Below, one piece after another: positions 18,543 through 28,183 of a DNA stretch of 64,000 bases. Below the pieces are notes generated by a model, which saw only the letters and a list, made by a program, of their open reading frames with translations, had not been told where the DNA came from and did not search any database. Position numbers and translations under genes: made by a program. Each line of letters starts with the position of its first letter. Positions within the stretch are counted from its first letter, which is position 1. The DNA comes from an uncultured Bacteroides sp. (GTDB lineage Bacteria; Bacteroidota; Bacteroidia; Bacteroidales; Bacteroidaceae): the NCBI GenBank assembly GCA_949296575.1, contig CASFPE010000018.1, forward strand, positions 83,196 through 147,195, read 5' to 3'.

Positions 18543-19652
18543 CTACAGTTCGCTCTCCTTCAGCCGTTCCGCGTTTTCGGCCACGATGAGGTGGTCGATG
18601 CAGTCCTGTATGTCGCCGTCCATGAAGGCGGCCAGGTTGTAGATGGTGTAGTTGATGCGGTGGTCGGTGATGCGCCCTTGGGGGTAATTGTAGGTGCGTA
18701 TTTTGGCCGAGCGGTCGCCGGTGCTGACCATTGTCTTACGCTTCGAGGCGATGTCATCGATGTACTTCTGATGCTCCTTGTCGTAGATGAAGGTGCGGAG
18801 GCGTGCCAAGGCGCGTTCCTTGTTCTTGGGCTGGTCTCGCGTTTCGGTGCATTCGATGAGGATTTCCTCCACCGCGCCGGTGTTGGGGTTCTTCCAGTTG
18901 TAACGAAGGCGCACGCCGCTCTCCACCTTGTTGACGTTCTGCCCGCCTGCGCCGCCTGAGCGGAAGGTGTCCCATTTGATTTCGCCCTCGTTTATCTCCA
19001 CGTCGAAAGGTTCGGCTTCGGGCAACACCGCCACGGATGCCGCCGAAGTATGCACGCGGCCTTGTGTTTCCGTGGCGGGGACGCGCTGCACCCGGTGTAC
19101 GCCCGACTCGTATTTCAGCGTGCCATACACCTTCTCGCCCGTCACCGAGCAGATGATTTCCTTGAAGCCGCCCGCCGCGCCCTCGTTGGCGCTGCTCACC
19201 TCCAACTTCCAGCCTTTCGACTCGCAGTATTTCGAGTACATGCGGAACAGGTCGCCGGCAAAGATGGCCGCCTCGTCGCCTCCCGTGCCGCCCCGTATTT
19301 CGAGGATGGCGTTGCGGTCGTCCTGCGGGTCGGCGGGAATGAGCAGCAGCTTGATTTCTTCCTCTAATTCCGGGATGCGAGCCTCGCAGGCAGCGGCTTC
19401 CTCGCGGGCCATCTCTTTCATCTCCGGGTCGCTCTCGTTCATCATGGCTTTGGCTTCCTCCAATCCGTTCAGGCATTGCAGGTATTCCTTGCGTGCCTTC
19501 ATCAGGTCGCCCAATTCCTTGTATTCCTTGGTGAGCTTCACGTAGCGTTTCTGGTCGGCGATGACGGCGGGGTCGGTAATCAGCGTGGACACTTCCTCAA
19601 AGCGTGCCAGCAGGCCGTCGAGCTTTTCTAATAAAGTATTGTTTCCTGCCAT
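18543..19652 (-). CDS. prfA: Peptide chain release factor 1
   Basis: RF1 recognises UAA and UAG stop codons and triggers peptide release. The 369-residue product has the anticodon-like PATETQGR region (Pro-Ala-Thr, the PxT tripeptide of RF1) and the catalytic GGQ at about 236-238 within [16 protein letters not shown]. The N-terminal coiled region runs to about residue 105. Length is normal. It starts 3 bp after purM ends, so translation is probably coupled to purM. Confidence 0.96.
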   Translation of the reverse strand: MAGNNTLLEKLDGLLARFEEVSTLITDPAVIADQKRYVKLTKEYKELGDLMKARKEYLQCLNGLEEAKAMMNESDPEMKEMAREEAAACEARIPELEEEIKLLLIPADPQDDRNAILEIRGGTGGDEAAIFAGDLFRMYSKYCESKGWKLEVSSANEGAAGGFKEIICSVTGEKVYGTLKYESGVHRVQRVPATETQGRVHTSAASVAVLPEAEPFDVEINEGEIKWDTFRSGGAGGQNVNKVESGVRLRYNWKNPNTGAVEEILIECTETRDQPKNKERALARLRTFIYDKEHQKYIDDIASKRKTMVSTGDRSAKIRTYNYPQGRITDHRINYTIYNLAAFMDGDIQDCIDHLIVAENAERLKESEL

Positions 19653-19655
19653 GGC

Positions 19656-20828
19656 TTATTCATATTTGAATTCCCCGAACTCGCTGCGGATGATTAGCTC
19701 CCGCTTCTCGCCCTCCTCGATGCGGCCGATGACTTGCGCATCGATGTTGAACGACTGGGAGATGGCGATGGCTTCTTCGGCATGTTCTGGCGAAAGATAG
19801 ACTTCCAATCGGTGTCCCATGTTGAACACCTTGTACATCTCGTCCCAGTCCGTGCCGCTCTGATCCTTGATGGTGCGGAAAAGGGGCGGCACGGGGAAAA
19901 GGTTGTCCTTGACAATGCGGCAGTTGTTGCCCACGAAGTGCAGCACCTTGGTTTGTGCGCCGCCCGAACAATGCACCATGCCGTGGATTTGCGGGCGGAG
20001 CGCGTCGAGCAGCTTTTTTACCACCGGGGCATATGTGCGGGTAGGGGAAAGCACCAATTTGCCGGCATCGAGCGGCGAGCCTTCCACGGCATCGGTCAGG
20101 CGGAGCTTGCCGCTGTACACCAATTCTTCGGGTACGGCGTGGTCGTAGCTTTCCGGGTACTTCTCTGCCAAATACTTGGCAAACACGTCGTGGCGTGCGC
20201 TGGTCAGCCCGTTGCTGCCCATGCCGCCGTTGTATTCCTTTTCGTAGGTGGCTTGGCCGTAGGAAGCAAGCCCTACAATCACGTCGCCCGGACGGATGTT
20301 GGCATTGTCAATCACGTCGGCGCGTTTCATGCGGCAGGTCACGGTGCTGTCCACGATGATAGTGCGCACCAAGTCGCCCACGTCGGCTGTCTCGCCGCCG
20401 GTGGCATACACGCCGACGCCCATGCCGCGAAGTTCTGCCAGCAGTTCGTCTGTCCCGTTGATGATGGCCGAGATGACTTCGCCCGGCACGAGCAGCTTGT
20501 TGCGCCCGATGGTGCTGGACACCAAGATGTTGTCTGTGGCTCCTACGCAGAGGAGGTCGTCAATGTTCATGATGAGCGCGTCCTGCGCAATGCCTTTCCA
20601 TACCGAGAGGTCGCCGGTCTCTTTCCAATATAGGTAGGCCAAGGAGGATTTTGTCCCTGCACCGTCTGCGTGCATGATGTTGCAATATTCCGGGTCTCCT
20701 CCCAAGATGTCCGGGATGATCTTGCAGAATGCTTTCGGGAAAATGCCTTTGTCAATGTTCTTGATGGCGTTATGCACATCTTCCTTGGATGCCGACACGC
20801 CGCGCTGCATGTATCGTTGGTTATTCAT
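19656..20828 (-). CDS. purM: Phosphoribosylformylglycinamidine cyclo-ligase (AIR synthetase) PurM
   Basis: PurM closes the imidazole ring in purine synthesis (FGAM + ATP to AIR). The 390-residue product is longer and more divergent than the E. coli enzyme (345). It keeps the order of motifs: HADGAGTKSSLAYLYW, the DDLLCVGA block, YATGGETADVGDLVRT, and a glycine-rich GLASYGQATYEKEYNGGMGSNG region. This form is normal in Bacteroidales. It is the first gene of the run purM, prfA, pyrF, with a good promoter 40 bp upstream. Confidence 0.9.
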   Translation of the reverse strand: MNNQRYMQRGVSASKEDVHNAIKNIDKGIFPKAFCKIIPDILGGDPEYCNIMHADGAGTKSSLAYLYWKETGDLSVWKGIAQDALIMNIDDLLCVGATDNILVSSTIGRNKLLVPGEVISAIINGTDELLAELRGMGVGVYATGGETADVGDLVRTIIVDSTVTCRMKRADVIDNANIRPGDVIVGLASYGQATYEKEYNGGMGSNGLTSARHDVFAKYLAEKYPESYDHAVPEELVYSGKLRLTDAVEGSPLDAGKLVLSPTRTYAPVVKKLLDALRPQIHGMVHCSGGAQTKVLHFVGNNCRIVKDNLFPVPPLFRTIKDQSGTDWDEMYKVFNMGHRLEVYLSPEHAEEAIAISQSFNIDAQVIGRIEEGEKRELIIRSEFGEFKYE

Positions 20829-20867
20829 ATTTTATAATAATAGGATAATATTCTTGTATTCAGTTTG

Positions 20868-20875
20868 CAAAAGTA
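20868..20875 (-). promoter_or_regulatory. -7 box for purM-prfA-pyrF
   Basis: On the minus strand the word is TACTTTTG, a full TAnnTTTG match, 40 bp before the purM ATG. The leader after it is AT-rich. Confidence 0.65.
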
Positions 20876-20887
20876 CTTCATTTGTCT

Positions 20888-21838
20888 TTATGGGATGTAT
20901 TTGTCCACAAAGTTTTTTACCCTTTCCGTATATTCGTCCGGGTTGTCTTTGTACGACATGGCATGCACTGATGTGGGAGCTAACCAAAGCTCCTTGGGTT
21001 CCGGTTTGGCCTTGTACAGTTCATGCACCATCCACGTGGGGACGAAAGTGTCCGTTTCCCCATGGATGAACAGCATGGGCTTATGGCATTTCGATACTTG
21101 CTTGATGGCGGAGGCTTCCCGGAAGTCCCATCCATAGCGCATCTTGCATAAAGTGCTTGTGGCATGCATCAAGGGGAATGCCGGAAGGCCGAACGTTTCT
21201 TTCAACTGGTAGGCAAATTCGTCCCATACGCTGGTGTATCCGCAATCCTCTATGTAGCATTTGACGGAAGCGGGTTGAGGTTCTCCGGAGACCATCATGG
21301 TTGTTGCGGCTCCCATCGAGATGCCGTGAACCACAATCCGTGCGGTATCTCCATAAACGGCATTGGCTATGTCGAGCCATCTTAGGACATCGAGCCTGTC
21401 CCGCCAGCCCATTTGGATGTATTCGCCTTGGCTGAGGCCAGTATTCCTCAAGTCGGGCACCAGGATGTTGTAGTTTAGCTCTTTGTTGTACAGGTATCCT
21501 ATCATGAACATCCGTATGGCGTTGTCTGTGTAACCGTGTATGATAACGGCTGTCTTGCCAGTGGGTCGGGCTGCCTTTGCGTAAAAGGCATGCAGCATTG
21601 TGCCGTCCTCTGCCTGGATGAATGTGTCTTTCAGGGCGTGAACCTGTTTCAGGCTGTCTGCCCAAGGCTTGAGGTGCGGGTACTGGCTGTACATATATTG
21701 GCATGAACCTTCGATATCCTTGCCACGGTTTTGCGGTTTGAGCGCGAAGTCAAGCATGTAGAAACTGCCCGCAATGATGCTCCCTGCGATGACGGCAAGG
21801 AAAATGACCGTGTATTTGAATAATGCTTTATGTCTCAT
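20888..21838 (-). CDS. Alpha/beta hydrolase, membrane-anchored
   Basis: The 316-residue protein starts MRHKALFKYTVIFLAVIAG, an N-terminal membrane anchor. It has an alpha/beta-hydrolase domain with the oxyanion region VIIHGYTDNA, the nucleophile elbow HGISMGAA (Ser in GxSxG), a late Asp in FIHGETDTFVP and a C-terminal His in TSVHAMSY, so the catalytic triad looks complete. It resembles the S33/BAAT-like hydrolases; the substrate is unknown. ATG 21838 overlaps the aroE TGA (ATGA), which decides the start over the upstream candidate at 21847. Confidence 0.88.
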   Translation of the reverse strand: MRHKALFKYTVIFLAVIAGSIIAGSFYMLDFALKPQNRGKDIEGSCQYMYSQYPHLKPWADSLKQVHALKDTFIQAEDGTMLHAFYAKAARPTGKTAVIIHGYTDNAIRMFMIGYLYNKELNYNILVPDLRNTGLSQGEYIQMGWRDRLDVLRWLDIANAVYGDTARIVVHGISMGAATTMMVSGEPQPASVKCYIEDCGYTSVWDEFAYQLKETFGLPAFPLMHATSTLCKMRYGWDFREASAIKQVSKCHKPMLFIHGETDTFVPTWMVHELYKAKPEPKELWLAPTSVHAMSYKDNPDEYTERVKNFVDKYIP

Positions 21839-22575
21839 TTGTTCCAAATTTCCCAGCTGGCAATGGCTTGCAGCAATAACATTTCAAGTCCGTTTTTTAC
21901 GATGGCTTTGTGCGCGGCTCCTTTTTTCAGGAAGATGGTGCGTTCTGGGTTGTATATCAAGTCGTAAAGCAGATGGTCAGAGGTAAGGCAATCGTATGGC
22001 ATGTCAGGGCAATCGTCTGCATTGGGGTACATTCCCACCGGTGTGCAATTGACGATGACTTTGTATCGTTCCATGATTTCAGGGGTCAAATCTCCATAAG
22101 TCAGCATGCCGGCTTTGGCTTGACGGGTCACGTACATGGGAGCGATGCCTAACAGTTCTAATCCGTGGCCGATGGCTTTTGCGGCTCCTCCAGTTCCCAG
22201 CACTAAAGCTTTGTTGTGGTGTGGTTCTAATAGGGGTTCAATGGAGCGGGTAAATCCGATGATGTCGGAATTGTATCCGATGAGCTTGGCTTTCCCTTTT
22301 TGACGGTTGATTTTTATCACGTTGACAGCGCCGATGGTTTTTGCGGTTTTGTCTATATCATCTAGGAATGGGATGGCTTTCTCTTTGTATGGGATAGTGA
22401 CGTTCAGTCCCCGTAAGTTCGGGTTTTCTTCAATAATGGCTGGAAGATCCTTGATGTCTGGAATTTCGAAATTCTCATAAGTGGCATTAATGTTCTCAGA
22501 CTGGAACTTTTTGTTGAAGAAGTCCTTGGAAAAGGAATGTTTGAGCGGAAAGCCGATTAAACCGTATTTGTCCAT
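21835..22575 (-). CDS. aroE: Shikimate dehydrogenase AroE
   Basis: AroE reduces 3-dehydroshikimate with NADPH in the aromatic amino acid pathway. The product has 246 residues, opening MDKYGLIGFPLKHSFSK (shikimate-binding Ser), with NVTIPYKEKAIPFLD containing the catalytic Lys and the dinucleotide motif GTGGAAKAIG near residues 125-135. It is a little short for the family but complete. It starts 22 bp after menG and is coupled to the hydrolase downstream by a 4-bp overlap. Confidence 0.94.
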   Translation of the reverse strand: MDKYGLIGFPLKHSFSKDFFNKKFQSENINATYENFEIPDIKDLPAIIEENPNLRGLNVTIPYKEKAIPFLDDIDKTAKTIGAVNVIKINRQKGKAKLIGYNSDIIGFTRSIEPLLEPHHNKALVLGTGGAAKAIGHGLELLGIAPMYVTRQAKAGMLTYGDLTPEIMERYKVIVNCTPVGMYPNADDCPDMPYDCLTSDHLLYDLIYNPERTIFLKKGAAHKAIVKNGLEMLLLQAIASWEIWNK

Positions 22576-22597
22576 GATTGAAGTGAGTTTTGCTTGG

Positions 22598-23335
22598 TTA
22601 TTTCTTTGCCATATAGAAAGTGCAGATGCCGAAAGTGAGCCGTTTGAATTGTACGGTCCTGAATCCTGCTTTTTGGATGATGCCTTGCATGCGTTCTCCT
22701 TGGGGAAACGCTTTTATGGAGTCGGGCAGGTAGTGGTAGGCGTGGCTGTCTTTGGAGAATATCCGTCCGATTCCCGGAATGATGAAGCGGGAATAAAGGG
22801 CGTAGAGTTGCTTCATGGGGAAGCGTTCCGGGGTGGAGAGTTCCAGTATGGCCAGCACTCCGTGGGGAGCCAGCACGCGGTGGATTTCGGACAGTGCTTT
22901 GTCCAAGTCCTCGAAGTTGCGGATACCGAACGCTACGGTGGCTGCATCGAAGCTCCCGTCCGGGAACGACAGGGCTGAGCAGTCTTCTTTTGCGAATGTG
23001 ATTTTCTCGTCAAGCCCGGCTTTGCGTGCTTTTTCTTTGCCGATTTGCATCATGCCTGCTGATATGTCGGTGCCTACGAGCATGTTGGGATGCAGCATTT
23101 TGCAGGCAAGGATGGCGAAGTCGCCCGTGCCGGTGGCAATGTCCATGATGCGCCGGGGGTGGAATTGCTCCAGCCAGCGTATGGCTTTGCGCCTCCAGAT
23201 TCTGTCGATGCCTAAGGAAAGGGCATGGTTCAGCCCGTCGTATGCGGGGGCTATGTAGTCGAACATTCTTTCCACTTGCACGCTTTTCCTTTCTTCAGCG
23301 TTGTAAGGCTTGATGTTTTCTTGCGGGTAGTTCAT
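22598..23335 (-). CDS. menG: Demethylmenaquinone methyltransferase MenG/UbiE
   Basis: This SAM-dependent C-methyltransferase makes menaquinone, the respiratory quinone of these organisms and the likely electron acceptor of the complex I encoded at 44.5-54.4 kb. The product has 245 residues with [19 protein letters not shown], the SAM motif [12 protein letters not shown] near residues 60-70, and the later [16 protein letters not shown] of the UbiE family. The gap to purC upstream holds a 10-bp stem hairpin (23351-23390). Confidence 0.94.
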   Translation of the reverse strand: MNYPQENIKPYNAEERKSVQVERMFDYIAPAYDGLNHALSLGIDRIWRRKAIRWLEQFHPRRIMDIATGTGDFAILACKMLHPNMLVGTDISAGMMQIGKEKARKAGLDEKITFAKEDCSALSFPDGSFDAATVAFGIRNFEDLDKALSEIHRVLAPHGVLAILELSTPERFPMKQLYALYSRFIIPGIGRIFSKDSHAYHYLPDSIKAFPQGERMQGIIQKAGFRTVQFKRLTFGICTFYMAKK

Positions 23336-23350
23336 CCTTTGTATAAATGG

Positions 23351-23390
23351 AATGGGATGAAAGGCACCACTCCCGGCCTCTCATCCCATT
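23351..23390 (-). other. Intercistronic hairpin between purC and menG
   Basis: AATGGGATGA (23351-23360) pairs perfectly with TCATCCCATT (23381-23390), and the next bases add partial pairing (AAGGC with GCCTC). On the transcribed minus strand no T-run follows, so this is not a standard terminator. It could protect or process the purC-menG message. Confidence 0.6.
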
Positions 23391-23396
23391 GTTGTC

Positions 23397-24344
23397 CTAT
23401 TTGCAGAGGTATTCTTTCACATTGCTTTCAATGCGTGCGGCCAAGTCATCGGTGGATGCCTTTTCAAATTTCTCCCCGGTGATGTGTTCGTACAGCTCCA
23501 TGTAGCGTTCGCTGATGGAACGGACGATTTCGTCGGTCATTTCTGGTACTTGCTGCCCTTCTTTGCCTTGAAATCCGTTGTCCATCAGCCATTCGCGCAC
23601 GAACTCCTTGGACAGTTGCTTCTGCGCTTCCCCTTTCTCGAAGCGTTCTTGGTAGCCTTCGGAGTAGAAGTAGCGGCTGGAGTCGGGGGTGTGTATTTCG
23701 TCCATTAGGTAGATTTGCCCATTGTGCTTCCCGAACTCGTATTTGGTGTCCACCAGTATTAGCCCGCGTTTGGCGGCAATTTCTGTCCCGCGTTGGAACA
23801 GGGCCAAGGTGTATTGCTCCAGCAGGGCGTATTCTTCTGGGGTAGCCAGCCCTTTGGCAAGGATTTCTTCTTTTGAAATGTCTTCATCGTGCAGTCCCAT
23901 TTCGGCTTTGGTGGTGGGGGTGATGATGGGTTGGGGGAACTTTTGGTTCTCGCGCATGCCTTCGGGGAGTTTCACTCCGCATATTTCCCTTACGCCGCTT
24001 TTGTAGGCTCGCCATGCGCTTCCGCAGAGGTAGCCCCTGACAATCATTTCCACGGGGAATCCTTGGCACAGCACGCCTACGGTGACCATTGGGTCGGGGG
24101 TGGCCAATTTCCAGTTCGGGCAGATGTCGGTGGTGGCATCGAGGAACTTGGCGGCTATCTGGTTCAGCATTTGTCCTTTGTAGGGGATGCCTTTGGGCAG
24201 GACGACATCGAAGGCCGAGATGCGGTCGGTGGCCACCATGACGAGTTTCTGGTTGCCGATGTTGTACACATCGCGCACTTTCCCGTGGTACACGCTCTGT
24301 TGTCCCGGAAAGTTGTAGTCTGTTCTTGTTAATGCTTTTTCCAT
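23397..24344 (-). CDS. purC: SAICAR synthetase PurC
   Basis: PurC joins CAIR and aspartate with ATP in purine synthesis. The 315-residue product contains [28 protein letters not shown] in its N-terminal ATP-binding half (KVRDVY with the following DRISAFD) and [11 protein letters not shown]. It also has the C-terminal LVDTKYEFG and [12 protein letters not shown] signatures. The length matches the eukaryote-like longer form usual in Bacteroidales. It starts 4 bp after phoH. Confidence 0.95.
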   Translation of the reverse strand: MEKALTRTDYNFPGQQSVYHGKVRDVYNIGNQKLVMVATDRISAFDVVLPKGIPYKGQMLNQIAAKFLDATTDICPNWKLATPDPMVTVGVLCQGFPVEMIVRGYLCGSAWRAYKSGVREICGVKLPEGMRENQKFPQPIITPTTKAEMGLHDEDISKEEILAKGLATPEEYALLEQYTLALFQRGTEIAAKRGLILVDTKYEFGKHNGQIYLMDEIHTPDSSRYFYSEGYQERFEKGEAQKQLSKEFVREWLMDNGFQGKEGQQVPEMTDEIVRSISERYMELYEHITGEKFEKASTDDLAARIESNVKEYLCK

Positions 24345-24348
24345 TCTG

Positions 24349-25338
24349 TTATTCAGTTAAAGTTTGTTGCTTTTGTTTCTTGTCCAACCGTTCGGCTTTC
24401 TTCGCCGCCTCATATTGCTCGTATGCTTCGACGATGCGGGTCACCAGCTTGTGGCGCACGATGTCTTTTTGCCCTAATTCCACGAGGCTGATGCCTTTCA
24501 CTCCTTTCAATATCTTGAGGGCTTGCGCGAGGCCTGAGGTTTGCGAGGCGGGGAGGTCGATTTGGGTCATGTCGCCCGTGATGATCATTTTCGTGTTCAT
24601 GCCCATCCGGGTGAGGAACATTTTGATTTGTTGGGGGGTGGTGTTTTGCGCTTCGTCGAGGATGGCCACGGCATCGTTCAGCGTGCGTCCTCTCATGAAG
24701 GCCAAGGGTGCGATTTGGATGATGTTCATCTCCATGTATTCTTTCAGCTTGTTGGCGGGGATCATGTCTTGCAGGGCATCGTAGAGGGGCTGCAAGTAGG
24801 GGTCTATCTTGTCTTTCATGTCTCCGGGCAGGAAGCCGAGTTTCTCTCCGGCTTCTACTGCCGGGCGGCTGAGGATGATTTTCTTTATTTCTTTGTTTTT
24901 TAAGGCCCGCACGGCCAACGCGATGGCGGTGTAGGTTTTCCCGGTGCCTGCGGGTCCTACGGCGAATACCATGTCGTCCTGTTGGAAAGCTTCCACTAAT
25001 TTCTGTTGGTTGATGCTCCTTGGGAGGATAGGCCTGCCGCTGACGCTGTACACGATGACATCGCTGTTGCTTTCGGTTTGCGGCGTGCTTCCTTTGATGA
25101 TGCTGATGATGGCTTCTTCGCCGATGGAGTTGTATCGCACGCAGTGCTGTTCGATTTTGAGGATGCTTTCTTCGAAGGCGCACATTTCTTCTTCATCGCC
25201 CATCACCTTGATGACGTTGCCTCTTGCCACGATTCTCAATTTGGGGTACAGGGCTTTTATGAGCAGGATGTTGGCGTTGTTGACCCCATAAAAGATGACA
25301 GGGTCCACATCTTCCAATACGATATGTTTTTCTATCAT
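24349..25338 (-). CDS. PhoH-like ATPase
   Basis: The product has 329 residues from [10 protein letters not shown]. An N-terminal KH-like or nucleic-acid-binding region is followed by the PhoH ATPase with Walker [13 protein letters not shown] near residue 130, [17 protein letters not shown], and the Walker B IVDEAQN-type [15 protein letters not shown]. PhoH proteins are ATPases linked to RNA metabolism or phosphate stress; the precise role is unsettled. The frame extends upstream to 25401, past the promoter at 25399-25406, so ATG 25338 is preferred. It leads the phoH, purC, menG, aroE, hydrolase run. Confidence 0.92.
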   Translation of the reverse strand: MIEKHIVLEDVDPVIFYGVNNANILLIKALYPKLRIVARGNVIKVMGDEEEMCAFEESILKIEQHCVRYNSIGEEAIISIIKGSTPQTESNSDVIVYSVSGRPILPRSINQQKLVEAFQQDDMVFAVGPAGTGKTYTAIALAVRALKNKEIKKIILSRPAVEAGEKLGFLPGDMKDKIDPYLQPLYDALQDMIPANKLKEYMEMNIIQIAPLAFMRGRTLNDAVAILDEAQNTTPQQIKMFLTRMGMNTKMIITGDMTQIDLPASQTSGLAQALKILKGVKGISLVELGQKDIVRHKLVTRIVEAYEQYEAAKKAERLDKKQKQQTLTE

Positions 25339-25398
25339 GGATGAACTTTTAGCCTTTGCCTTGTATGGTTGTTTCCAGAAATGTTCTTGATTTTGCCG

Positions 25399-25406
25399 CA
25401 AATTTA
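25399..25406 (-). promoter_or_regulatory. -7 box for the phoH operon
   Basis: The minus strand reads TAAATTTG here, a TAnnTTTG match. Transcription would begin near 25392, leaving about 54 nt of leader before the phoH ATG. Confidence 0.55.
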
Positions 25407-25519
25407 ATCATTCGTTTTGGATTGGCGGCTTTTCCTTGGCATTTTTTGCCGGAAAGGATTCCGGCTTGGTGTGGCGCTTTTCTCGGTTTGGCGTGGTGGG
25501 AACTTCGGTTTTCCCCGCT

Positions 25520-25690
25520 TGAAACTTTTGTTGCCGTCGTCATTTGTATAAATGCCGTCGTCAACCGGGCAAACGTCGTCGCCATTTGTACGGTTGTCGT
25601 CGCCGGCAGAAGAAGTTGCCTGTGTGGCCGGAAGTTTTCATGCGGGTGGATGGAGGTTTCCATACGGGCAAGCCGAAGTTTTCATGCAGG
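25520..25690 (+). repeat. Dispersed intergenic repeat, copy 1 (three 21-bp units plus conserved tail)
   Basis: Three 21-bp units start at 25536, 25557 and 25578. They have a TTTGTAxAAA-like core, clear in the first (CATTTGTATAAATG) and degenerate in the other two. A tail follows with GGCAGAAGAAGTTGCC and GGCCGGAAGTTTTCATGCGGG. The same layout recurs at 44142 and 54669. The whole gap 25339-25824 has no gene: it holds the divergent promoters of phoH and DUF5715 with this repeat between them. Confidence 0.85.
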
Positions 25691-25787
25691 CAAGTATGGC
25701 AAACTGCCGGAGGATGTTGGCGGGCATGCAGTGATAATTTGTTTTAAACTTGTCGCCGGGCATGGGCGGGCAATGGCATTTTTAGGC

Positions 25788-25795
25788 TATCTTTG
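25788..25795 (+). promoter_or_regulatory. -7 box for DUF5715/truA operon
   Basis: TATCTTTG, a TAnnTTTG match. The start would be near 25802, too close to the ATG at 25810 for ribosome binding, which favours ATG 25825 or 25831. Confidence 0.6.
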
Positions 25796-25824
25796 CCGGG
25801 CGAACCAGAATGTTTCTTAGGACT

Positions 25825-26505
25825 ATGGATATGAAATGGATTTGTGCAGGGATGCTTGCCGTGGCATCGGCTGCTTGCCTGTCATGCGGCGGCAGGGGAA
25901 CGGCTGAGGCCGCGCCGGCAGGCGGAAGCGAGCCCCGCGTGACGTACAATAAAATCTTGGGTGTACGCAATTACCAGCGGACGTTCAACGATGTGAACGA
26001 CGTGCATCTCTCGGCGGCGGTGGCGAAGGGCATCACGCCTTTGGAAAACTGGGAGGAGGCTGTGTCGGCAAAGGAACGTTTGCTGCGGATTGCCCCAAAC
26101 GGCTTTTACGCGATGGACTCGCTGACGCATTCCATTCCTTACTTGGTACCGTCGGCCAGCGTGCTGCTTACCAAGATTGGCTCGAATTTCCAGGATTCAT
26201 TGGCGGCCAAGGGCTTGCCGGAGAGCCGCATCATCGTGACCTCCGTGCTGCGCACCAAGCATGACGCGCGACGGCTGAGCCGCCGCAACGTGAACGCCAC
26301 GCTGAACTCGGCCCATTTCTACGGCACGACGTTTGACGTGAGCTACCGCCGCTTTGAACCGGCGGACACGACGGCGGCCGGCACCGACCCGTGGAAGCTG
26401 AAGATGGTGCTGGCGGAGGTGTTGCGCGACCTGCGGAAGAAAGAGTGGTGCTACGTGAAGTATGAGGTGAAGCAAGGGTGTTTCCACGTCACCACCCGCT
26501 TGTAG
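25825..26505 (+). CDS. DUF5715 family lipoprotein
   Basis: The 226-residue protein has a signal ending in Cys (lipobox-like AACLSC near residues 16-21), then a short Ala/Gly linker. The globular domain includes [44 protein letters not shown] and [11 protein letters not shown]. The conserved Arg/His/Asp pattern recalls the LAS/peptidase M15-like DUF5715 family, which could act on peptidoglycan, but I cannot assign catalysis. ATG 25831 is also possible. It is the first gene of the DUF5715, truA, EamA, DUF3256, nuclease run. GC content rises sharply from here. Confidence 0.75.
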   Translation: MDMKWICAGMLAVASAACLSCGGRGTAEAAPAGGSEPRVTYNKILGVRNYQRTFNDVNDVHLSAAVAKGITPLENWEEAVSAKERLLRIAPNGFYAMDSLTHSIPYLVPSASVLLTKIGSNFQDSLAAKGLPESRIIVTSVLRTKHDARRLSRRNVNATLNSAHFYGTTFDVSYRRFEPADTTAAGTDPWKLKMVLAEVLRDLRKKEWCYVKYEVKQGCFHVTTRL

Positions 26506-26519
26506 GAGGGGCATGGCGC

Positions 26520-27272
26520 ATGCAACGGTATTTCATGGAACTCTCTTACGACGGGCGCAACTACCACGGCTGGCAGGTGCAGCCCAACGGCGCGAGCGTG
26601 CAGGGATGCCTGGCGGGGGCGTTGTCGCTGCTGCTGCGGGCGGAGACGGAAGTGGTGGGCGCAGGGCGCACGGACGCAGGGGTGCATGCCGCCCGCATGG
26701 TGGCGCACTTTGACAGCGACCGTCCTTTCGACCCTGCATGGCTGGCGGCGAAGCTGAACCGCCTTTTGCCGCCCGACATCGCTGTGCATGGCATCCGGCG
26801 GGTGAGGGAGGGGGCGCATGCCCGCTTCGACGCCCTGTCGCGCACGTACCAGTACCACGTGGCGACGGCGAAGCTGCCTTTCCGCCGCGACTGGGCGTGG
26901 CGCGTGGCGCCGGGCCTTGACTTCGGGCGGATGAACGAGGCGGCTGCCGTGCTTCGGGAATACACGGATTTCACGAGCTTCAGCAAGCTGCACACGGACG
27001 TGAAGACGAACAATTGCCGCGTGATGCAGGCGGAGTGGACGCCGGAGGGCGAAGCGGAGTGGGTGTTCACGATACGCGCCGACCGTTTCCTGCGCAACAT
27101 GGTGCGGGCCGTCGTGGGTACGTTGATGGACGTGGGCAGGGGGAAGATGGACGTGGACGGCTTCCGGGCCGTCGTCGAAGCGAAGGACCGCTGCCGGGCG
27201 GGCAGTTCGGCGCCGGCCCATGGGCTGTTCCTGGCCGATGTGGAATACCCGGCAGACTTATATATAATGTAG
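26520..27272 (+). CDS. truA: tRNA pseudouridine synthase A TruA
   Basis: TruA makes pseudouridine at positions 38-40 of tRNA. The 250-residue product starts [19 protein letters not shown] and has the catalytic Asp52 in [11 protein letters not shown]. The C-terminal part holds TDFTSFSK and the [11 protein letters not shown] motif. AGGAGG at 26504 onward, just upstream, supports this ATG rather than the longer frame from 26478. Base composition is extreme (about 75% GC in 26641-26700 by hand count). Confidence 0.95.
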   Translation: MQRYFMELSYDGRNYHGWQVQPNGASVQGCLAGALSLLLRAETEVVGAGRTDAGVHAARMVAHFDSDRPFDPAWLAAKLNRLLPPDIAVHGIRRVREGAHARFDALSRTYQYHVATAKLPFRRDWAWRVAPGLDFGRMNEAAAVLREYTDFTSFSKLHTDVKTNNCRVMQAEWTPEGEAEWVFTIRADRFLRNMVRAVVGTLMDVGRGKMDVDGFRAVVEAKDRCRAGSSAPAHGLFLADVEYPADLYIM

Positions 27273-27283
27273 GAGAGAGGGAC

Positions 27284-28183
27284 ATGTGGTTGCTTCTGGC
27301 TTTTCTTTCGGCGGCGTTGCTGGGGTTCTACGACGTGTTCAAGAAGGAGTCGCTGCGGGACAACGCGGTGATTCCCGTGCTGTTCCTCAACACGTTGTTC
27401 TCGAGCCTTTTGTTCCTGCCCTTCATCGTGGTGTCGGCGCGGATGCCGGGCGCGCTGGAGGGCGGGCTGTTCTACGTGCCGCAGGCGGGGTGGGAAGTCC
27501 ACCGCTTCATCGTGCTGAAGTCAGCCTTGGTGCTGTCGTCGTGGGTGTTCGGCTACTTGGGGATGAAGCATTTGCCGCTGACCATCGTGGGTCCCATCAA
27601 TGCGACGAGGCCGGTGATGGTATTGGTGGGCGCGATGCTCGTATTCGGGGAGCGGCTGAACCTCTGGCAGTGGACGGGCGTGGCGTTGGCCGTGGCTTCG
27701 TTCTTCATGCTGAGCCGTTCGGGGCGGAAGGAGGGCATCGACTTCGCGCACAACCGTTGGGTGGTGTTCGTGGTGCTGGCGGCGTTGCTGGGGGCTGCGA
27801 GCGGGCTGTACGACAAATACCTGATGGCGCGCTTCGACCGCATGGCGGTGCAGGCGTGGTACAATGTCTACCAGGTGCCGATGATGGGGGCGGCGCTGCT
27901 TGCCTTATGGCTGCCGTCGCGGCGGCACACGTCGCCGTTCCGCTGGCACTGGTGCATCCCGCTGATTTCGTTGTTCCTCAGCGCGGCCGACTTCGTGTAC
28001 TTTTACGCCCTCTCCATGGAGGGGTCGATGATTTCCATCGTGTCGATGGTGCGGCGGGGCAGCGTGGTGGTGTCGTTCCTCTGCGGGGCGTTGCTTTTCC
28101 GTGAAAAGAATTTAAAAAGCAAGGCCGTGGACCTTCTGCTGGTGTTAATAGGGATGTTATTCTTATATTTGGGCTCAAAATGA
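27284..28183 (+). CDS. EamA-type (DMT superfamily) permease
   Basis: The 299-residue protein has ten predicted membrane helices in two EamA halves. It starts MWLLLAFLSAALLGFYDVFKK and ends LLLVLIGMLFLYLGSK, with the family's PxxxTRPVxV-like block PINATRPVMVLVGAMLVF in the first half. EamA permeases export metabolites such as amino acids or nucleosides; the substrate is unknown here. AGGAGAGAGG just upstream is a good ribosome-binding site. Its stop overlaps the next ATG by 4 bp. Confidence 0.85.
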   Translation: MWLLLAFLSAALLGFYDVFKKESLRDNAVIPVLFLNTLFSSLLFLPFIVVSARMPGALEGGLFYVPQAGWEVHRFIVLKSALVLSSWVFGYLGMKHLPLTIVGPINATRPVMVLVGAMLVFGERLNLWQWTGVALAVASFFMLSRSGRKEGIDFAHNRWVVFVVLAALLGAASGLYDKYLMARFDRMAVQAWYNVYQVPMMGAALLALWLPSRRHTSPFRWHWCIPLISLFLSAADFVYFYALSMEGSMISIVSMVRRGSVVVSFLCGALLFREKNLKSKAVDLLLVLIGMLFLYLGSK

